From positions 59,360,646 through 59,424,645 of the forward strand of contig OZ022256.1 in NCBI GenBank assembly GCA_963978905.1: a stretch of 64,000 nucleotides of DNA. The letters are read 5' to 3'. The stretch's first letter is position 1; the number at the start of each line of letters is the position of its first letter. The notes beneath the pieces are model-generated. The model searched no databases. It was given only the letters and a program-made list of their open reading frames with translations, and was not told the origin of the DNA. A program made the translations under genes and the position numbers. This DNA comes from Trichostrongylus colubriformis (Eukaryota; Nematoda; Chromadorea; Rhabditida; Trichostrongylidae). Below, in pieces: positions 55,816 through 64,000 of this stretch.

Positions 55816-58800
55816 GTACCTGCGTTTAAATTCGAACAGTAGCTCGGTTACGTACCCACCTGGACACGCTCTCTTGGCTAATAAGAGGAGCAATTTTTTA
55901 TGATATTTGCTTTATTTTTACCTTATTTACTATAAAAGAAAAACTTCCTCTACAATATTAGCTTTATTACTTTAGGTGTTATACTGAATGTGTGCTGCCT
56001 ACTGGTATTTGTGTCTCTTCGGACCCATCCGTTGGTGCCGGCACTGATTGTGCTTTCTGTGTGTGATTTGCTCCAGCTCACACTTACAGTATTCGTGCTA
56101 TTCATTCCTGCGTTGCACGATTTCACTAACGCTGAACGATTCGGCGTTTTAGGTTGGTTTTTTCAACGTGACCAATTCTGCTAATAGACCATTTGAGCAG
56201 AGGTAAGGGCGTCTAGGAGGACAGCTCTAACATTTTCTGTGCTATCGGAGTGAGGGGGGATCTTTTAAAAAGTCGTACATCTAAGCATCTTGTTGGGAGA
56301 TAAATCTGCTCACCCAGGCGTATATTTTCGCCTAAGCCATAATTTGAGGAAGAAACCGGTTCTTTTCTCTTTCTAAGCTTAGGTGAAATAATTCTCGGTG
56401 GGTTGCACCCCCTCCTTGTTGCGATAGCACCCGAGTATAAATGTGTAACCTTTTGAAGCAGCATAGAGAGTGCTAGGGGTAATGCGAGTAATGTGTACTT
56501 CTAAAGTTAGTTAGGCAAATGAAATCTAAGGGCCTAAGCAGGGAGGGATTTTGAGTTCCCATGGAACCTCGAAGCATTGAATACTGATTACAACTGAGAA
56601 AATTAAAATCACGAAATGCCGCTCCGACACGAGTCAGGAAGGTCGAATTTGCTTTCCTTGACTAATTGACCGAGTACCTTGGCTGACGTAGCATCAACGA
56701 GGTTAATCATGTATACGGCAATGGTTGCAGTGGCTAGGGGTAGCGCTCTTGCTTCAGAGGTGATGGGTCGTGTGTTCGATTCCGTGGTTATGCATATCAC
56801 CCTAAGCAAAGTTTCAGGTTGATGAGACTTCGTAAGCAAGTTTTTGTCCCTTACAGTGTTTTGCAATTCTGATTTTCATACCTGTGATCAACATTCGAGG
56901 CCATATCGATTCACCTAGCTTTCATTTCAAAGTTTCATGGGGATTTAAAGGCCTCTTCTTGTATGGAGACTATTATGGCGAAACACCCTATGAAAGGAGT
57001 GTCTCCAAGCTGTAGAAGATGCGCCTTTTTCACGTCATCTTTAACAGCTACCGCCTATTTTATCTCAGTACGCCTCTTTTATAATAAGGCCCGCGACCTT
57101 TCGGAATAGACGATGAGTGGATCTTACTTCTTGCAATTAGACCATTTTGGTTTCCATCACTTTTATATTAGGTTGATTCATAATGAATCGGACAAATGGT
57201 AGTGATGACTTTCAGGGATCATAACTCAGCAACGAATTGACGAAAATGCATGCGCGAGGTACCGTTGGAATGAGTATAAGAAGCTCTTCAGAATACTGTC
57301 AATCAAACACTCCAAACTAGTTTCATGCCGCTATCACGCCGCAAAATTTCAAGCCGTCCAGAGACCACATCCGCAACGTCATACTATTTCTATCGCTATG
57401 TGGCCAAAAACCCGCGGATATTGAAAGACGCCTGAAGGAAGTTAACAAGGAGCATCCCCCCCCCCCAGAAGTACAGTGTACTTGTGGCATTCGAAGTTTG
57501 CGTCGGGCGACTATTCCATCGAAAGCGAAGACCGCATTTGGTGGAGCGTACACGGCGTAGAATACTGGGAGCTGCTCGATGAAGGTACAACAGTGTCCCC
57601 CGACGTCCGCATTTATCGGTAACGAGAATTGGAGGCAAATGTTCAAAATTCGCGACGGCGGCGGTCACATGTGTACTTCAGCATGACGACGCGAGACCGC
57701 ACATTGTGAGATTGAAGAAGGCCGAACTGCTCTCGTACGGTTGCTCGGTGCTTCCACACCCACCGTACTCCGCAGACCTGGCCCCTTCGGATTTCCACCT
57801 TTCCTCCCACCTCCAACGCCACCTGGACGGCCACGACTTCAAAACTCGCGACGACGTCACGAGGGTACTCGAGAACTTCTTTGAGGCCCAGCCTCCGGCC
57901 TTCTGGAGCAAGGGCATCCGCGATCTGCCTAACCGGTGGCAGAAGGTCATCGATAAATATAGAGCATATCACAAGTGATTCCCAGTTGTCGTTAAAAAGT
58001 TGTACGATAAAGATAAAATTTAACTTAATACTACTAATAAGCACCTCGACCTTTGTATTGAGTAATCATTCCATATTCGACCGGAGCTAGCTCTACCTTC
58101 GAAGCCATGAAGAACATACATGCACTAATTCTGCGGCTGTACTTTCAGCGGCAAAAAAATTATTCAGCTAGAGTTATCTAATGCCGCGTTCATACTCTGT
58201 GGTGCGGGCGGCAGGGGTGGCTTTCGTGGGGCAAATGTTCAAGAGTTATCTAATGCCGCGTTCATACTCTGTGGTGCGGGCGGCAGGGGTGGCTTTCGTG
58301 GGGCAAATGTGCTGTACGTCTCTGCGTCTTCGCCTATGCCACTCTGCCTCGTTGCCTGTGAACGCAGCCACGTCCTGCCGGCGCTGAGTATGAAGGCAAC
58401 CGGGTGTGTGCGCCTTATGCCAGGATCTTGCACTACGACGAGGCGTGCGACGTGGTGTGTGCGAGCTATGCGCGCTATTATAGTTTTGGGTCTTAGAGCG
58501 ATTACACGGAATGCCAAGGGCGCCATACTTATTTGACTTGTGATTTCTTTGGGCTCCAACAATGCACCTTTAGCTCGTCCACATCGCTTCGCCTGCGATA
58601 CTTTCCGGTGTGAATTCCTGACATAAGTGCACACACCCAACGCAGCTTGAATAAGTAAAACTATTTTTCAGGTCAAATAGCTTATCTATCGACAGGACTG
58701 CTGTCTCCATTGTTGTTAGCATTCAATTGTGCAAGTATATGGACGATTTGTTATATCTCAATCAAACGCCATAAGGTTTTTCTATAATATTTCAACAATA

Positions 58801-61800
58801 TTCAACCCTATTCAGCTCGACTATTTGATTAGACAGATTTTTGCAACATCCGGTCTTTAATTACGCTACTATCTTGGAATTTAAAAAATCACTGGAAACC
58901 GTTGGTGTTGGCACATTTTGTTGAGGTTTTGCGCGACTGCTTTTCGAACAGTCATTTCAGCACTCCAGTTCAAATTCGTGAGCCAGCAATTTGCGAATTA
59001 CCTCTTTGCCAGGGCCATATCATAATGAGTAAGTACAAATTGTACGCCTGCATATGCGCAAATCCTGCATCATCATTGCTTGTCCTTTCATGACGATTAT
59101 TAGAAGACCCGACGGTGGTCCTAGGTTTTTGGGTGTGTAGACTTGTGTCGCACTTTCGCCTTGCGACATGGCACTCGCGGCGCCCCAGCACTACTTGTCG
59201 CGATCGGTTGGAATTCCGCTCAGGATGCAAGGATCTGGTACCGTGGAGGTCTTTTAAGAGATGGATGTTTATCTCATTATAATCAAAAAACATTAATTTT
59301 GTGCTCTAAAAAGGCAAAATAGTAGCATAAAAAGTAAGAGGAACGGTAACAATACCTGGTAACTGTCCTAATTAGGAATACTTACCTAATTCGGGCGTAA
59401 AACTCTAAAGGGAGTGTTGCAACGTAGGCAATCGCGCGCGAAGAAGTCCGCGGCGTCGCTTTCCGCGTGCAAAAATTTGACATAAGTGTACACACCCTGG
59501 CTTTCATGGTCGTTCTTATTTGTGTCTCCTTTGGCCCGAAGATCCTAAAGCAGAACTACGGTATGATCTTAATTGTCCGATTAAGGCAATTCTTCGACCG
59601 TTGACGTCAATGTACGCACAGTCACGGCCGTTCTCTCCGTTACTGGCAATAGCTGCAGCAGCATTAATTTTCAACGGCTCGAAATGGGCTGAATTCCGAT
59701 GGCAATGGATTGACGTGGAGGTGGATAATGCGACACGTAAATTTCTCGCCCATGAGCCCTCCGATCTTGCTTATAACGAGACCTACAGGCGAATGGTAAG
59801 TCAAACACAATTTTATTGAATCTTCTTAACTTTCCGAGATGGTTAAGCCGCCGTCAGACTTTGCGATTTTGTGGCATCGCACTTTCGCACGCGATACTAT
59901 GACCTTGAGATTGTGCAATGTCGTGCAACTTTGCGTGCGAAAGTGCGATGCCGCAAAGTCGCAAAGTCTGGCGGCGGTCTTAGCTTCCGCCTCTGTCGTG
60001 CTTGTCTGGATTTCGCGAGAGAAACCATTTTTGTACCACTTCTCATGAATTCAGTGGTTTTTGCATTTATTTGATTTCTGTTTGTGAGGAATGGCTCTTA
60101 ATGACCTCTTCTTAATGGCATCACTCATTTTAGAAAACTTAGGCCACCGCCAGTTTTGGCAATTTTGCAGTTTTGTCATTTTAGCTCCGCAGGCGAAGCT
60201 GCGCCGGTTCAATATCTCAGGTCCGCAGTGTCGCATGCGAAGTGCGACGCCGCAAAATCGCTAGGTCAGCCAGCGGCCCTATACGGATTTTTGACTAGAT
60301 CGTACGTCTTCCATGATTCTGAGGATTGCCTGGCGTCACATTAACACAGTCCATAAAATTGTTGGCCCGGATTGTTGCCGGTCTCGAGCTTCGTTGATCG
60401 ATTCATGACATTCCCCTACCCTACATAATTGCCTATCTCATAAGCTGTCAGCGATGTTTCAGCTTCATAGACTAATGACAGCAGCGCTTAATCCTTGTCC
60501 ACATGCATATCCATTGTAGAGCTCTTTCTAAGAACACTGGGACACTACCTTTCCACTAAGCTTTTGACAGTGAACACCATGTTCAGTGGTGAATATTACC
60601 CCCTACTATTCCTACTATATAAACAACGCCTCGTCTGTCCGTCTGTCCGGCGTCCGTCCCCCTGTCTGTCACGAGATTAGCCAAGCATGAGAAACATTCT
60701 GTGGAGATGGGGACAAGTTGGGGGATGAGTAGGGTAAGTAAGGTATGGGACAAGAAGTAAAGAACATACATGTACCAAGTTAAGCTCCGCCCACGGTGAG
60801 TGGAGCGTGCATTGGAATGTTCCGTTTTAGACCGAAAATCATAAATTGGGCTCCAATATGACCCATACGTGGGTAAAGGTGGATTAAGATCAGGAATAAG
60901 TTTTTTGAAGTCGTGAAAGAGGCTCGAGCACAGTGGGCGGATTCGGTTCCAACGCAGCCTCGAGACCAGAAAAAAAAATCGGCGGAAATAACCAGACAAT
61001 GTCCAAATTATTTTAAACACACTTGAAATGAGAGCAAACCCGCCCGCAAGGGCGAGTCGTAAGCGGTAGTAGGTACTGAGTAAATTTATTTGAAAAAAGG
61101 CAATTCCGATCAACTCAATGACGCTCATGATGTTACACGCACAGTAGTGTGCGCCACCCAACCGGTTCCTATTGACATGCTCCCCTAACTCGCACTCATC
61201 GTGTCGTATGCCTGAAGCCGCGACGCGAATTTGCTGTCCAAGTGGCACACGATTGCAGTCGTGTCCCTCGCACTTGTCCGCCAGTGTCCGAACGCTTTGA
61301 TGCATTTGACCCGAGCGTGACTCTTCTGCGCTAGGTCAATATGGTGCAGTCAAGTGGTGCAGTCAAAATTGGTTTTGCATTTGATATATAATTTTTTATT
61401 CTTTTTATGGTCGTAGCAAGTTTCTTTTTGCCCTTCAAATGTCTTCGTGGCGCTTTTTGATGCCCATGATAAATTAACGATAAGTAAACAAATAAATAAA
61501 TAGTAGTCGATTTTCAGTTCGATCACATTCTCTATCCGGTTTTGGTCTATCTGATCCCGTTACTGTTGTTGTCTGTGCTGAATTTTCGTATATTGTCACA
61601 TATATCCGCTCAACGAGTCACATTTGATCATAAGAGTCGGTTGGCTCAGGAACGCCGCTCGGTCGCTTTGCTCATATCTATTATCAGCTTATTTTTCTTC
61701 TGTCATACGGGTTAGTTACGCTGTCAGTTTTGTTATGTTATCAGTTTTCTTATCAGCAAACAGGATTCTCACCTTTGAAAAGAGATTTAGTCGCGTCACA

Positions 61801-63871
61801 TCTTTCAAAAAATCTTCAAATTTCGGAATCGCGTTTTTCCAACTTTCCACTCATGTAGCGCGTTCGCAATGTTCACTCGATTTGTGAGGAACCATAGCAA
61901 ATTTGAGCTTCATCCGTATAGGAACTTATCAATCGTGTTTGCGATTTTGGGTGAAGCACGTGCTTTTGGCGTATCCCTGAGCTTCACTTTGGAGATTTTT
62001 TTTTTGGAAGAAAAATCCAAGCTGATATAATGAACTTTAGAATAACCTAATGACCCTTCTACTAGTTCAAGGGGTTTTGAAAGGAGCAATATGCGTGGTG
62101 CGTCCTGTAAACGTTTCGCAGAAATCCGAATCAATATGAATGACGAATTTCAACGATTTGAAAAGCCGATCTACTCTCACTCGTATGGAGGCACACTTCG
62201 CGATAATTAGATTAGGGGTGTATATCACTAGGACAAAACCGTCGCGTGGCCGTGTTCGGCACGCAACGGGATGGTGCGAGCAATGCGCGCCATTTCGGAT
62301 GGGTCTTGAAGCGATGACAGTGCTCTACGCCTCTTTCTATGCTTTCTATGCGTAATCGCTTCAGGATCCAACTAGTACGGCGCGCATAGCTCGCACCATC
62401 CCGTCGCGTGCCGAACACGGCCACGCGACGGTTTTGTCCTAGTGATATACACCCATTAGATTAGCCGACATAACCAGCTGAGGTGGGCGTGGTCAGTGTG
62501 ATGGCGCATCATGGCTACGCACAAACGAATGCAACTGTTACCCAATAGTTACTCTCCAAGAAGGTAACTCGACTAATCGTATACCTTATTAGGCATTAGA
62601 TCCCCGGGTAACTATCTGAGTTGCACCCTTTCTGCCCAGCCACGATATGCCATCCTATAACAGCGGAATCCCACGCTAACCACGTCTTTTTGTATCAGCT
62701 CACCAATAGGAAGCTGAAGTGAGCGTGGTCAGTGTGATGGCACATTGTGACGGTGCACAAAAAAAACGCAACTTGAGTTACCCAAGAGTTACTTACTAAG
62801 TAGATAACTCAACCAGTCCTATCACTGCGCAAGGTGTGCCTTTGAGTAGTTTTACCAAAAATGAAGTGCAACAGCTGATGAGAATCCTTTTAGGTATATC
62901 ATGACGTTATAGCGCTGTTTATAGTAGTAGGCCATTTATTTTAGGAGGTCTGGCAATTCGCTTTGTTGATCAGTCCAAATACGGTGATTCGGCGCTGTTC
63001 GTATTGGTCAAAGACTGCATAAACTTACTCTTCAACATCAACTCTTTTGCTAATCCTATGGTGAGTTCTATGTATTTTAATATACAATACGAGAATAAAC
63101 TAAAGAAGTTTTCGACTATTTCATTGGGATGCCCGTCGAATGCCACTCCCAATCAGAATCGTGGTGGCAGATGAAAGGCGATTCGGTCTTTATATGACTT
63201 GACATGACTTGCGGAGGCGAGTGTGTAGCCTCATGTCGAATTTTCGCTTTGCGGCGTCGCATTCCGGGCGTCATCTGCCGCGACTTGTCGCAGTCGGTTA
63301 GAATTCCGCTCAGGACGCAACTGACTGACACCGTGAAAGCCCTTCAAAAATACCTGTTTTCTATGATTGCTGCAGACGTTTCCCTGTCTATTTGATTCAT
63401 GTTTATGTTTTTTTTTCTCTGTAATGCTCTCGCGTCTCTTGTGAAGCTTTGAAGCGTAAAGCTAAAACTTTAAAGATGTGTACGCAATGTACGCAATCAC
63501 ACGCGAAGGTTCCAACTCGCACACGCCTTGCGCAACCGCGCGAGAATTCGACACAAGGCTACACACCCGCCGGGAGCCAACCGATGTGCAAGTTATGGTT
63601 TTATACTCCCAGACGAAACGCGTACCATTTTGCTTGGACCCCAAGGGGATAGGAGGCTTGGTTGAACTGGATGGCTCAGCGCTGGATTCGATACCCGCAC
63701 CGTGATAGTGGGAGTGGCGCTATCTGTCACTATACAATCTCCGCCACGTGTATTTAATAATACAAAAAAAAACTACTGCATTGCTATCAATTCACTTCGC
63801 GAATCCATATGTTTATTATAGGAATTTTTCAGTTGTACTTCCTATTTACGCGACAGTTTCGAGATTTACGG
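55770..63871 (+). CDS. Rhodopsin-class GPCR, FMRFamide-receptor-like (7 exons, partial at both ends)
   Basis: Seven exons splice in compatible phase (46+177+104+210+193+116+39 nt = 295 codons) and encode TM1 to helix 8 of a plasma-membrane peptide-type GPCR. Seen: GVILN in TM1 (Asn about residue 20), the TM2 Asp in SVCDLL (about 46), SIWTICYISIKRHK at the end of TM3 (95-109), TM4 followed by FNGSKWAEFRW, TM5 YPVLVYLIPLLLL, TM6 RRSVALLISIISLFFFCHT and TM7 ending NPMLY (280-284). The TM4/loop pattern and the TM5-TM6 exon resemble nematode FMRFamide-peptide receptors; this is family knowledge, and ligand and orthologue are not assignable. Oddities: DRY is replaced by KRH, no Cys is visible at the top of TM3 or in extracellular loop 2, and the TM6 proline is Gly. 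Loop 2 has N-glycosylation sequons NAT and NET. The 5' tail exon and the C-terminal tail are missing from the model. Introns range from 160 bp to about 2.5 kb and contain transposons. Confidence 0.85.
55976..56152 (+). CDS. GPCR exon: TM1-TM2
   Basis: The acceptor is TTACTTTAG and the donor TTTTAG|GTTGGT. The exon encodes VILNVCCLLVFVSLR (TM1 with N1.50), a short basic loop, then ALIVLSVCDLLQLTLTVF (TM2 with the conserved Asp) and the first extracellular loop. It enters with two bases and leaves with one, matching both neighbours. Confidence 0.8.
56728..56870 (+). repeat. tRNA-like sequence in the TM2-TM3 intron
   Basis: GTGGCTAGGGGTAGCGCTC (A box) and GTGTGTTCGATTCCGTGG (B box) are spaced as in a tRNA, but the acceptor stem does not pair. 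Probably a SINE head; the body was not seen elsewhere in the window. Confidence 0.45.
56952..57075 (-). repeat. Fragment related to the 47950-48423 repeat
   Basis: It starts TTAAAGGCC and contains TATTATGGCGAAACACC...GGAGTGTCTCCAAGCTGTAGAAGATGCGCC, a diverged form of GTGGCGAAACCCC...CTCCTCCGAGCTGTAGAAACGCCGC. It lies just before the intronic mariner. Confidence 0.45.
57168..58165 (+). mobile_element. Mariner element, 3' end not recognisable
   Basis: The left end TTAGGTTGATTCATAATGAA follows a TA dinucleotide at 57166-57167, and the transposase remnant starts about 155 bp inside. No matching inverted right end is visible before the next repeat at 58171, so the element is 3'-truncated or badly eroded. 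It lies in the intron between the TM2 and TM3 exons of the receptor gene. Confidence 0.75.
57325..57978 (+). pseudogene. Mariner transposase pseudogene (frameshifted, first Asp region deleted)
   Basis: The N-terminal part matches mariner transposases in the frame after the ATG (HIRNVILFLSLCGQKPADIE). A run of 11 C at 57445-57455 breaks the frame; beyond it the continuation (KFASGDYSIESED) is in the next frame. That jumps straight to IWWSVHGVEYWELLDEG, so the segment with the first catalytic Asp is gone. From about 57680 the C-terminal half is clean: HDDARPH (second Asp), YSADLAPSDFHL (third Asp) and NRWQKVIDK before the stop at 57976. Confidence 0.88.
58171..58310 (+). repeat. Perfect 72-bp tandem duplication
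   Basis: GAGTTATCTAATGCCGCGTT... is repeated with a period of 72 bp and 68 identical bases in the second unit, with no mismatch. It is recent, or an assembly artefact. Confidence 0.9.
58182..58396. mobile_element. CGTTCATACT element with a 72-bp tandem duplication
   Basis: The left end CCGCGTTCATACTCTGTGGT occurs twice; the right end is CCGGCGCTGAGTATGAA. The duplicated unit (58171-58242 and 58243-58310) includes 12 bp of flank, so the duplication happened after insertion. Confidence 0.75.
58402..58638. mobile_element. Mutator-like MITE (G subfamily) next to the TM3 exon
   Basis: 237 bp from GGGTGTGTGCGCCTTATG to CATAAGTGCACACACCC. The interior matches 11581-11823 (GACGAGGCGTGCGACG...GTCTTAGAGCGATTACA). 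The flanks AAGGCAACC and AACGCAGCT match at 6 of 9. Confidence 0.75.
58672..58775 (+). CDS. GPCR exon: TM3 with KRH in place of DRY
   Basis: The strong acceptor CTATTTTTCAG is followed by two bases completing Gly, then 34 codons: a hydrophobic segment ending SIWTICYISIKRHK. Aligned to peptide GPCRs (SIW.T...T.DRY), the DRY position reads K-R-H. The donor is ATAAG|GTTTTT. A Mutator-like MITE ends only 33 bp before the exon. Confidence 0.75.
59131..59497. mobile_element. Mutator-like MITE (A subfamily) in a receptor intron
   Basis: 367 bp from GGGTGTGTAGACTTGTGTCG to TGACATAAGTGTACACACCC, with the interior as in the other A copies. The flanks (AGGTTTTTG, TGGCTTTCA) are at best a strongly decayed duplication. 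It ends 88 bp before the TM4 exon. Confidence 0.75.
59586..59795 (+). CDS. GPCR exon: TM4 and extracellular loop 2
   Basis: Seventy codons start AILRPLTSMY, which continues the DRYxAVxxPL-type alignment exactly after KRHK. They run through TM4 (PLLAIAAAALIFN) into a long loop with NAT and NET sequons and no Cys. The donor ATG|GTAAGT is ideal; the acceptor GTCCGATTAAG is weak, and the open frame extends upstream to about 59500. The start was chosen from phase and alignment. Confidence 0.75.
59844..59982. mobile_element. Palindromic GCCGTCAGACTTTGCG element, best hairpin
   Basis: GCCGCCGTCAGACTTTGCGA at the left and TCGCAAAGTCTGGCGGCGGT at the right, with a second tier GGCATCGCACTTTCGCACG/CGTGCGAAAGTGCGATGCC. 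It lies in the intron after the TM4 exon. The target duplication is unclear (TTA or TA). Confidence 0.75.
60140..60282. mobile_element. Palindromic GCCGTCAGACTTTGCG element, diverged
   Basis: TAGGCCACCGCCAGTTTTGGC at the left and GCTAGGTCAGCCAGCGGCCC at the right; the middle has TCGCATGCGAAGTGCGACGCCG. It is 158 bp downstream of the previous copy in the same intron. Confidence 0.6.
60583..61305 (-). CDS. Unassigned 240-codon open frame in the receptor intron
   Basis: It is the longest uninterrupted frame in the window, antisense to the receptor, between the TM4 and TM5 exons. It has a hydrophilic start with several Cys and His (DKCEGHDCNRV, HYCACN), a middle hydrophobic stretch and a low-complexity end coded by CTGTCTGTCCGTCTGTCC repeats. 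I recognise no domain. The block (about 60580-61330) may be a transposon, perhaps Helitron-like given the TATATAAAC...CTGTC start and CGCCCGCAAGGGCG hairpin, but that is only a guess. It could equally be a chance frame. Confidence 0.25.
   Translation of the reverse strand: MHQSVRTLADKCEGHDCNRVPLGQQIRVAASGIRHDECELGEHVNRNRLGGAHYCACNIMSVIELIGIAFFQINLLSTYYRLRLALAGGFALISSVFKIIWTLSGYFRRFFFLVSRLRWNRIRPLCSSLFHDFKKLIPDLNPPLPTYGSYWSPIYDFRSKTEHSNARSTHRGRSLTWYMYVLYFLSHTLLTLLIPQLVPISTECFSCLANLVTDRGTDAGQTDRRGVVYIVGIVGGNIHH
61518..61710 (+). CDS. GPCR exon: TM5, loop 3, TM6
   Basis: The acceptor GATTTTCAG and donor ATACGG|GTTAGT flank 64 codons plus one base. TM5 is YPVLVYLIPLLLLSVLNFRIL. A basic third loop (SAQRVTFDHKSRLAQERR) precedes TM6 SVALLISIISLFFFCHT. 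The split codon G|GA makes Gly where most class A receptors have the TM6 proline. Confidence 0.85.
62216..62454. mobile_element. Young palindromic Mutator-like MITE with 10-bp duplication
   Basis: 239 bp, nearly perfectly self-complementary over about 100-bp arms (GGGTGTATATCACTAGGACA at the left, its complement at the right). It is flanked by perfect ATTAGATTAG at 62206-62215 and 62455-62464. The near-perfect arms and intact duplication suggest recent insertion. It lies in the TM6-TM7 intron. Confidence 0.88.
62476..62830. repeat. Direct-plus-inverted repeat of the GTGGTCAGTGTGATGGC family
   Basis: AGCTGAGGTGGGCGTGGTCAGTGTGATGGCGCAT recurs at 62712 with four changes. Both are followed by GCAACT...GTTACCC(A)AtAGTTACT and the inverse GGGTAACTATCTGAGTTGCACCC between them. 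It sits directly beside the 62216 MITE in the receptor intron. Confidence 0.55.
62945..63060 (+). CDS. GPCR exon: TM7
   Basis: The acceptor TTTATTTTAG and donor CCTATG|GTGAGT flank two bases and 38 codons. The exon encodes extracellular loop 3 and TM7 (FVLVKDCINLLFNINSFANPM). The NPxxY motif is split: NPM here and LY in the next exon. Confidence 0.85.
63119..63743 (-). repeat. tRNA-derived SINE split by a MITE
   Basis: The tail (63119-63218) and head (63569-63743) belong to one SINE copy. The minus-strand head is GGCGGAGATTGTATAGTGACA with B box GGTATCGAATCCAGC. The A-subfamily MITE at 63219-63568 interrupts it in the CTTGCGGAGGC/GGGAGCCAACC segment. Confidence 0.7.
63219..63568. mobile_element. 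Mutator-like MITE (A subfamily) inserted in a SINE
   Basis: The left end is GAGTGTGTAGCCTCATGTCG and the right end CGACACAAGGCTACACACCC. The sequence on either side rejoins into the tRNA-derived SINE seen uninterrupted at 6988-7268. The central 200 bp differ from other copies, so the interior was probably replaced or diverged. Confidence 0.75.
63833..63871 (+). CDS. GPCR exon: end of TM7 and helix 8
   Basis: Thirteen codons, LYFLFTRQFRDLR, complete NPMLY and give the basic-aromatic helix 8 seen as xxFRxL in class A GPCRs. The acceptor GAATTTTTCAG lies in a T-rich tract and the donor is ACGG|GTGAGT. The gene continues past the window end. Confidence 0.75.
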
Positions 63872-64000
63872 GTGAGTTTTCGGCATTCCTCATCGTCAAG
63901 ATCCGGCTCGCTGCTTGTCAATGCGATTCGTGGTTCTACCTGCAAGTTGGTCGTTCTGTAACCGTTTCGCTTACCGTTTTGTAAACGTTTATTCGTTTCA

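Noticed and set aside
56728..56800. Possible tRNA gene in the receptor intron
   Set aside because: A and B boxes are present, but there is no 7-bp acceptor pairing. Kept only as a tRNA-like repeat.
58902..59040. Extra receptor exon between TM3 and TM4 (CATTTCAG ... ATGA|GTAAGT)
   Set aside because: The splice sites look good, but the encoded segment is hydrophilic and would break the direct TM3-TM4 alignment, which is already in phase without it.
59844..60282. Structured hairpins considered as regulatory RNA in the intron
   Set aside because: The same sequence occurs at 20.7 and 34.1 kb with transposon-like inverted ends, so a MITE explains them.
1..64000. Bacterial or viral origin, CRISPR array, rRNA
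   Set aside because: No dense long ORFs, ribosome binding sites, regularly spaced repeats or rRNA-like sequence; introns and SINE/MITE content indicate a eukaryotic nuclear genome.

Overview
The window is eukaryotic, AT-rich nuclear DNA. It has no operons, ribosome binding sites, rRNA or CRISPR. Three things point to a parasitic nematode, probably a strongylid such as a hookworm: TTTTCAG/TTTTAG splice acceptors with GTAAGT/GTGAGT donors, one multi-exon receptor of the nematode FMRFamide-receptor type, and gene-poor DNA full of short mariner, Tc1, TTAA-target and Mutator-like repeats. The genus is inference, because no species-specific gene is present.

Gene content. One protein-coding gene is convincing. 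It is a seven-transmembrane rhodopsin-class GPCR on the + strand, from about 55770 to beyond 63871. Seven exons (55770-55815, 55976-56152, 58672-58775, 59586-59795, 61518-61710, 62945-63060, 63833-63871) join in phase to give exactly 295 codons covering TM1 to helix 8. The N-terminal tail lies upstream and was not found; the C-terminal tail runs off the window. The introns hold a mariner, SINEs and several inverted-repeat elements. A few other stretches (about 7370-7731, 13925-14175, 37377-37737, 41289-41544, 60583-61305) look like possible exons or ORFs but cannot be named.

Repeats from left to right. 2.0-3.3 kb: half of a Mutator-like MITE, an inverted-repeat element carrying two hammerhead-like motifs, and a 200-bp palindrome. 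3.9-9.3 kb: palindromic 350-bp elements, a tRNA-derived SINE and a CAGT-ended MITE. 10.7-11.8 kb: a palindromic mariner built from two facing transposase 3' halves, then a 9-bp-TSD MITE. 13.5 kb: the cleanest hammerhead-like motif. 15.4-17.7 kb: a 1.1-kb palindrome, a mariner pseudogene and a second inverted repeat. 18.7-20.1 kb: a mariner nested in another repeat, whose empty counterpart lies at 47.95-48.42 kb. 21.6-22.6 kb: two TTAA elements sharing one TTAA, with five more copies at 25, 32.6, 40.6, 44 and 53.4 kb. 30.8 and 38.0 kb: more hammerhead-like elements, the latter nested in a MITE with a 14-bp target duplication. 42.5 kb: an internally deleted mariner. 49-53 kb: large hairpins and a GC-rich MITE. 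54.6-64 kb: the receptor gene with transposons in its introns.

How it fits together. Most of the window is a graveyard of non-autonomous transposons. No intact transposase remains, and each mariner copy with recognisable coding sequence lacks the block around the first catalytic Asp. The most interesting signal is a small structured motif (CUGANGA, helix II, GAAAC, ACGU palindrome, helix I) in five places with compensatory stem changes. I read it as a hammerhead ribozyme carried by a small retroelement, possibly Penelope-like.
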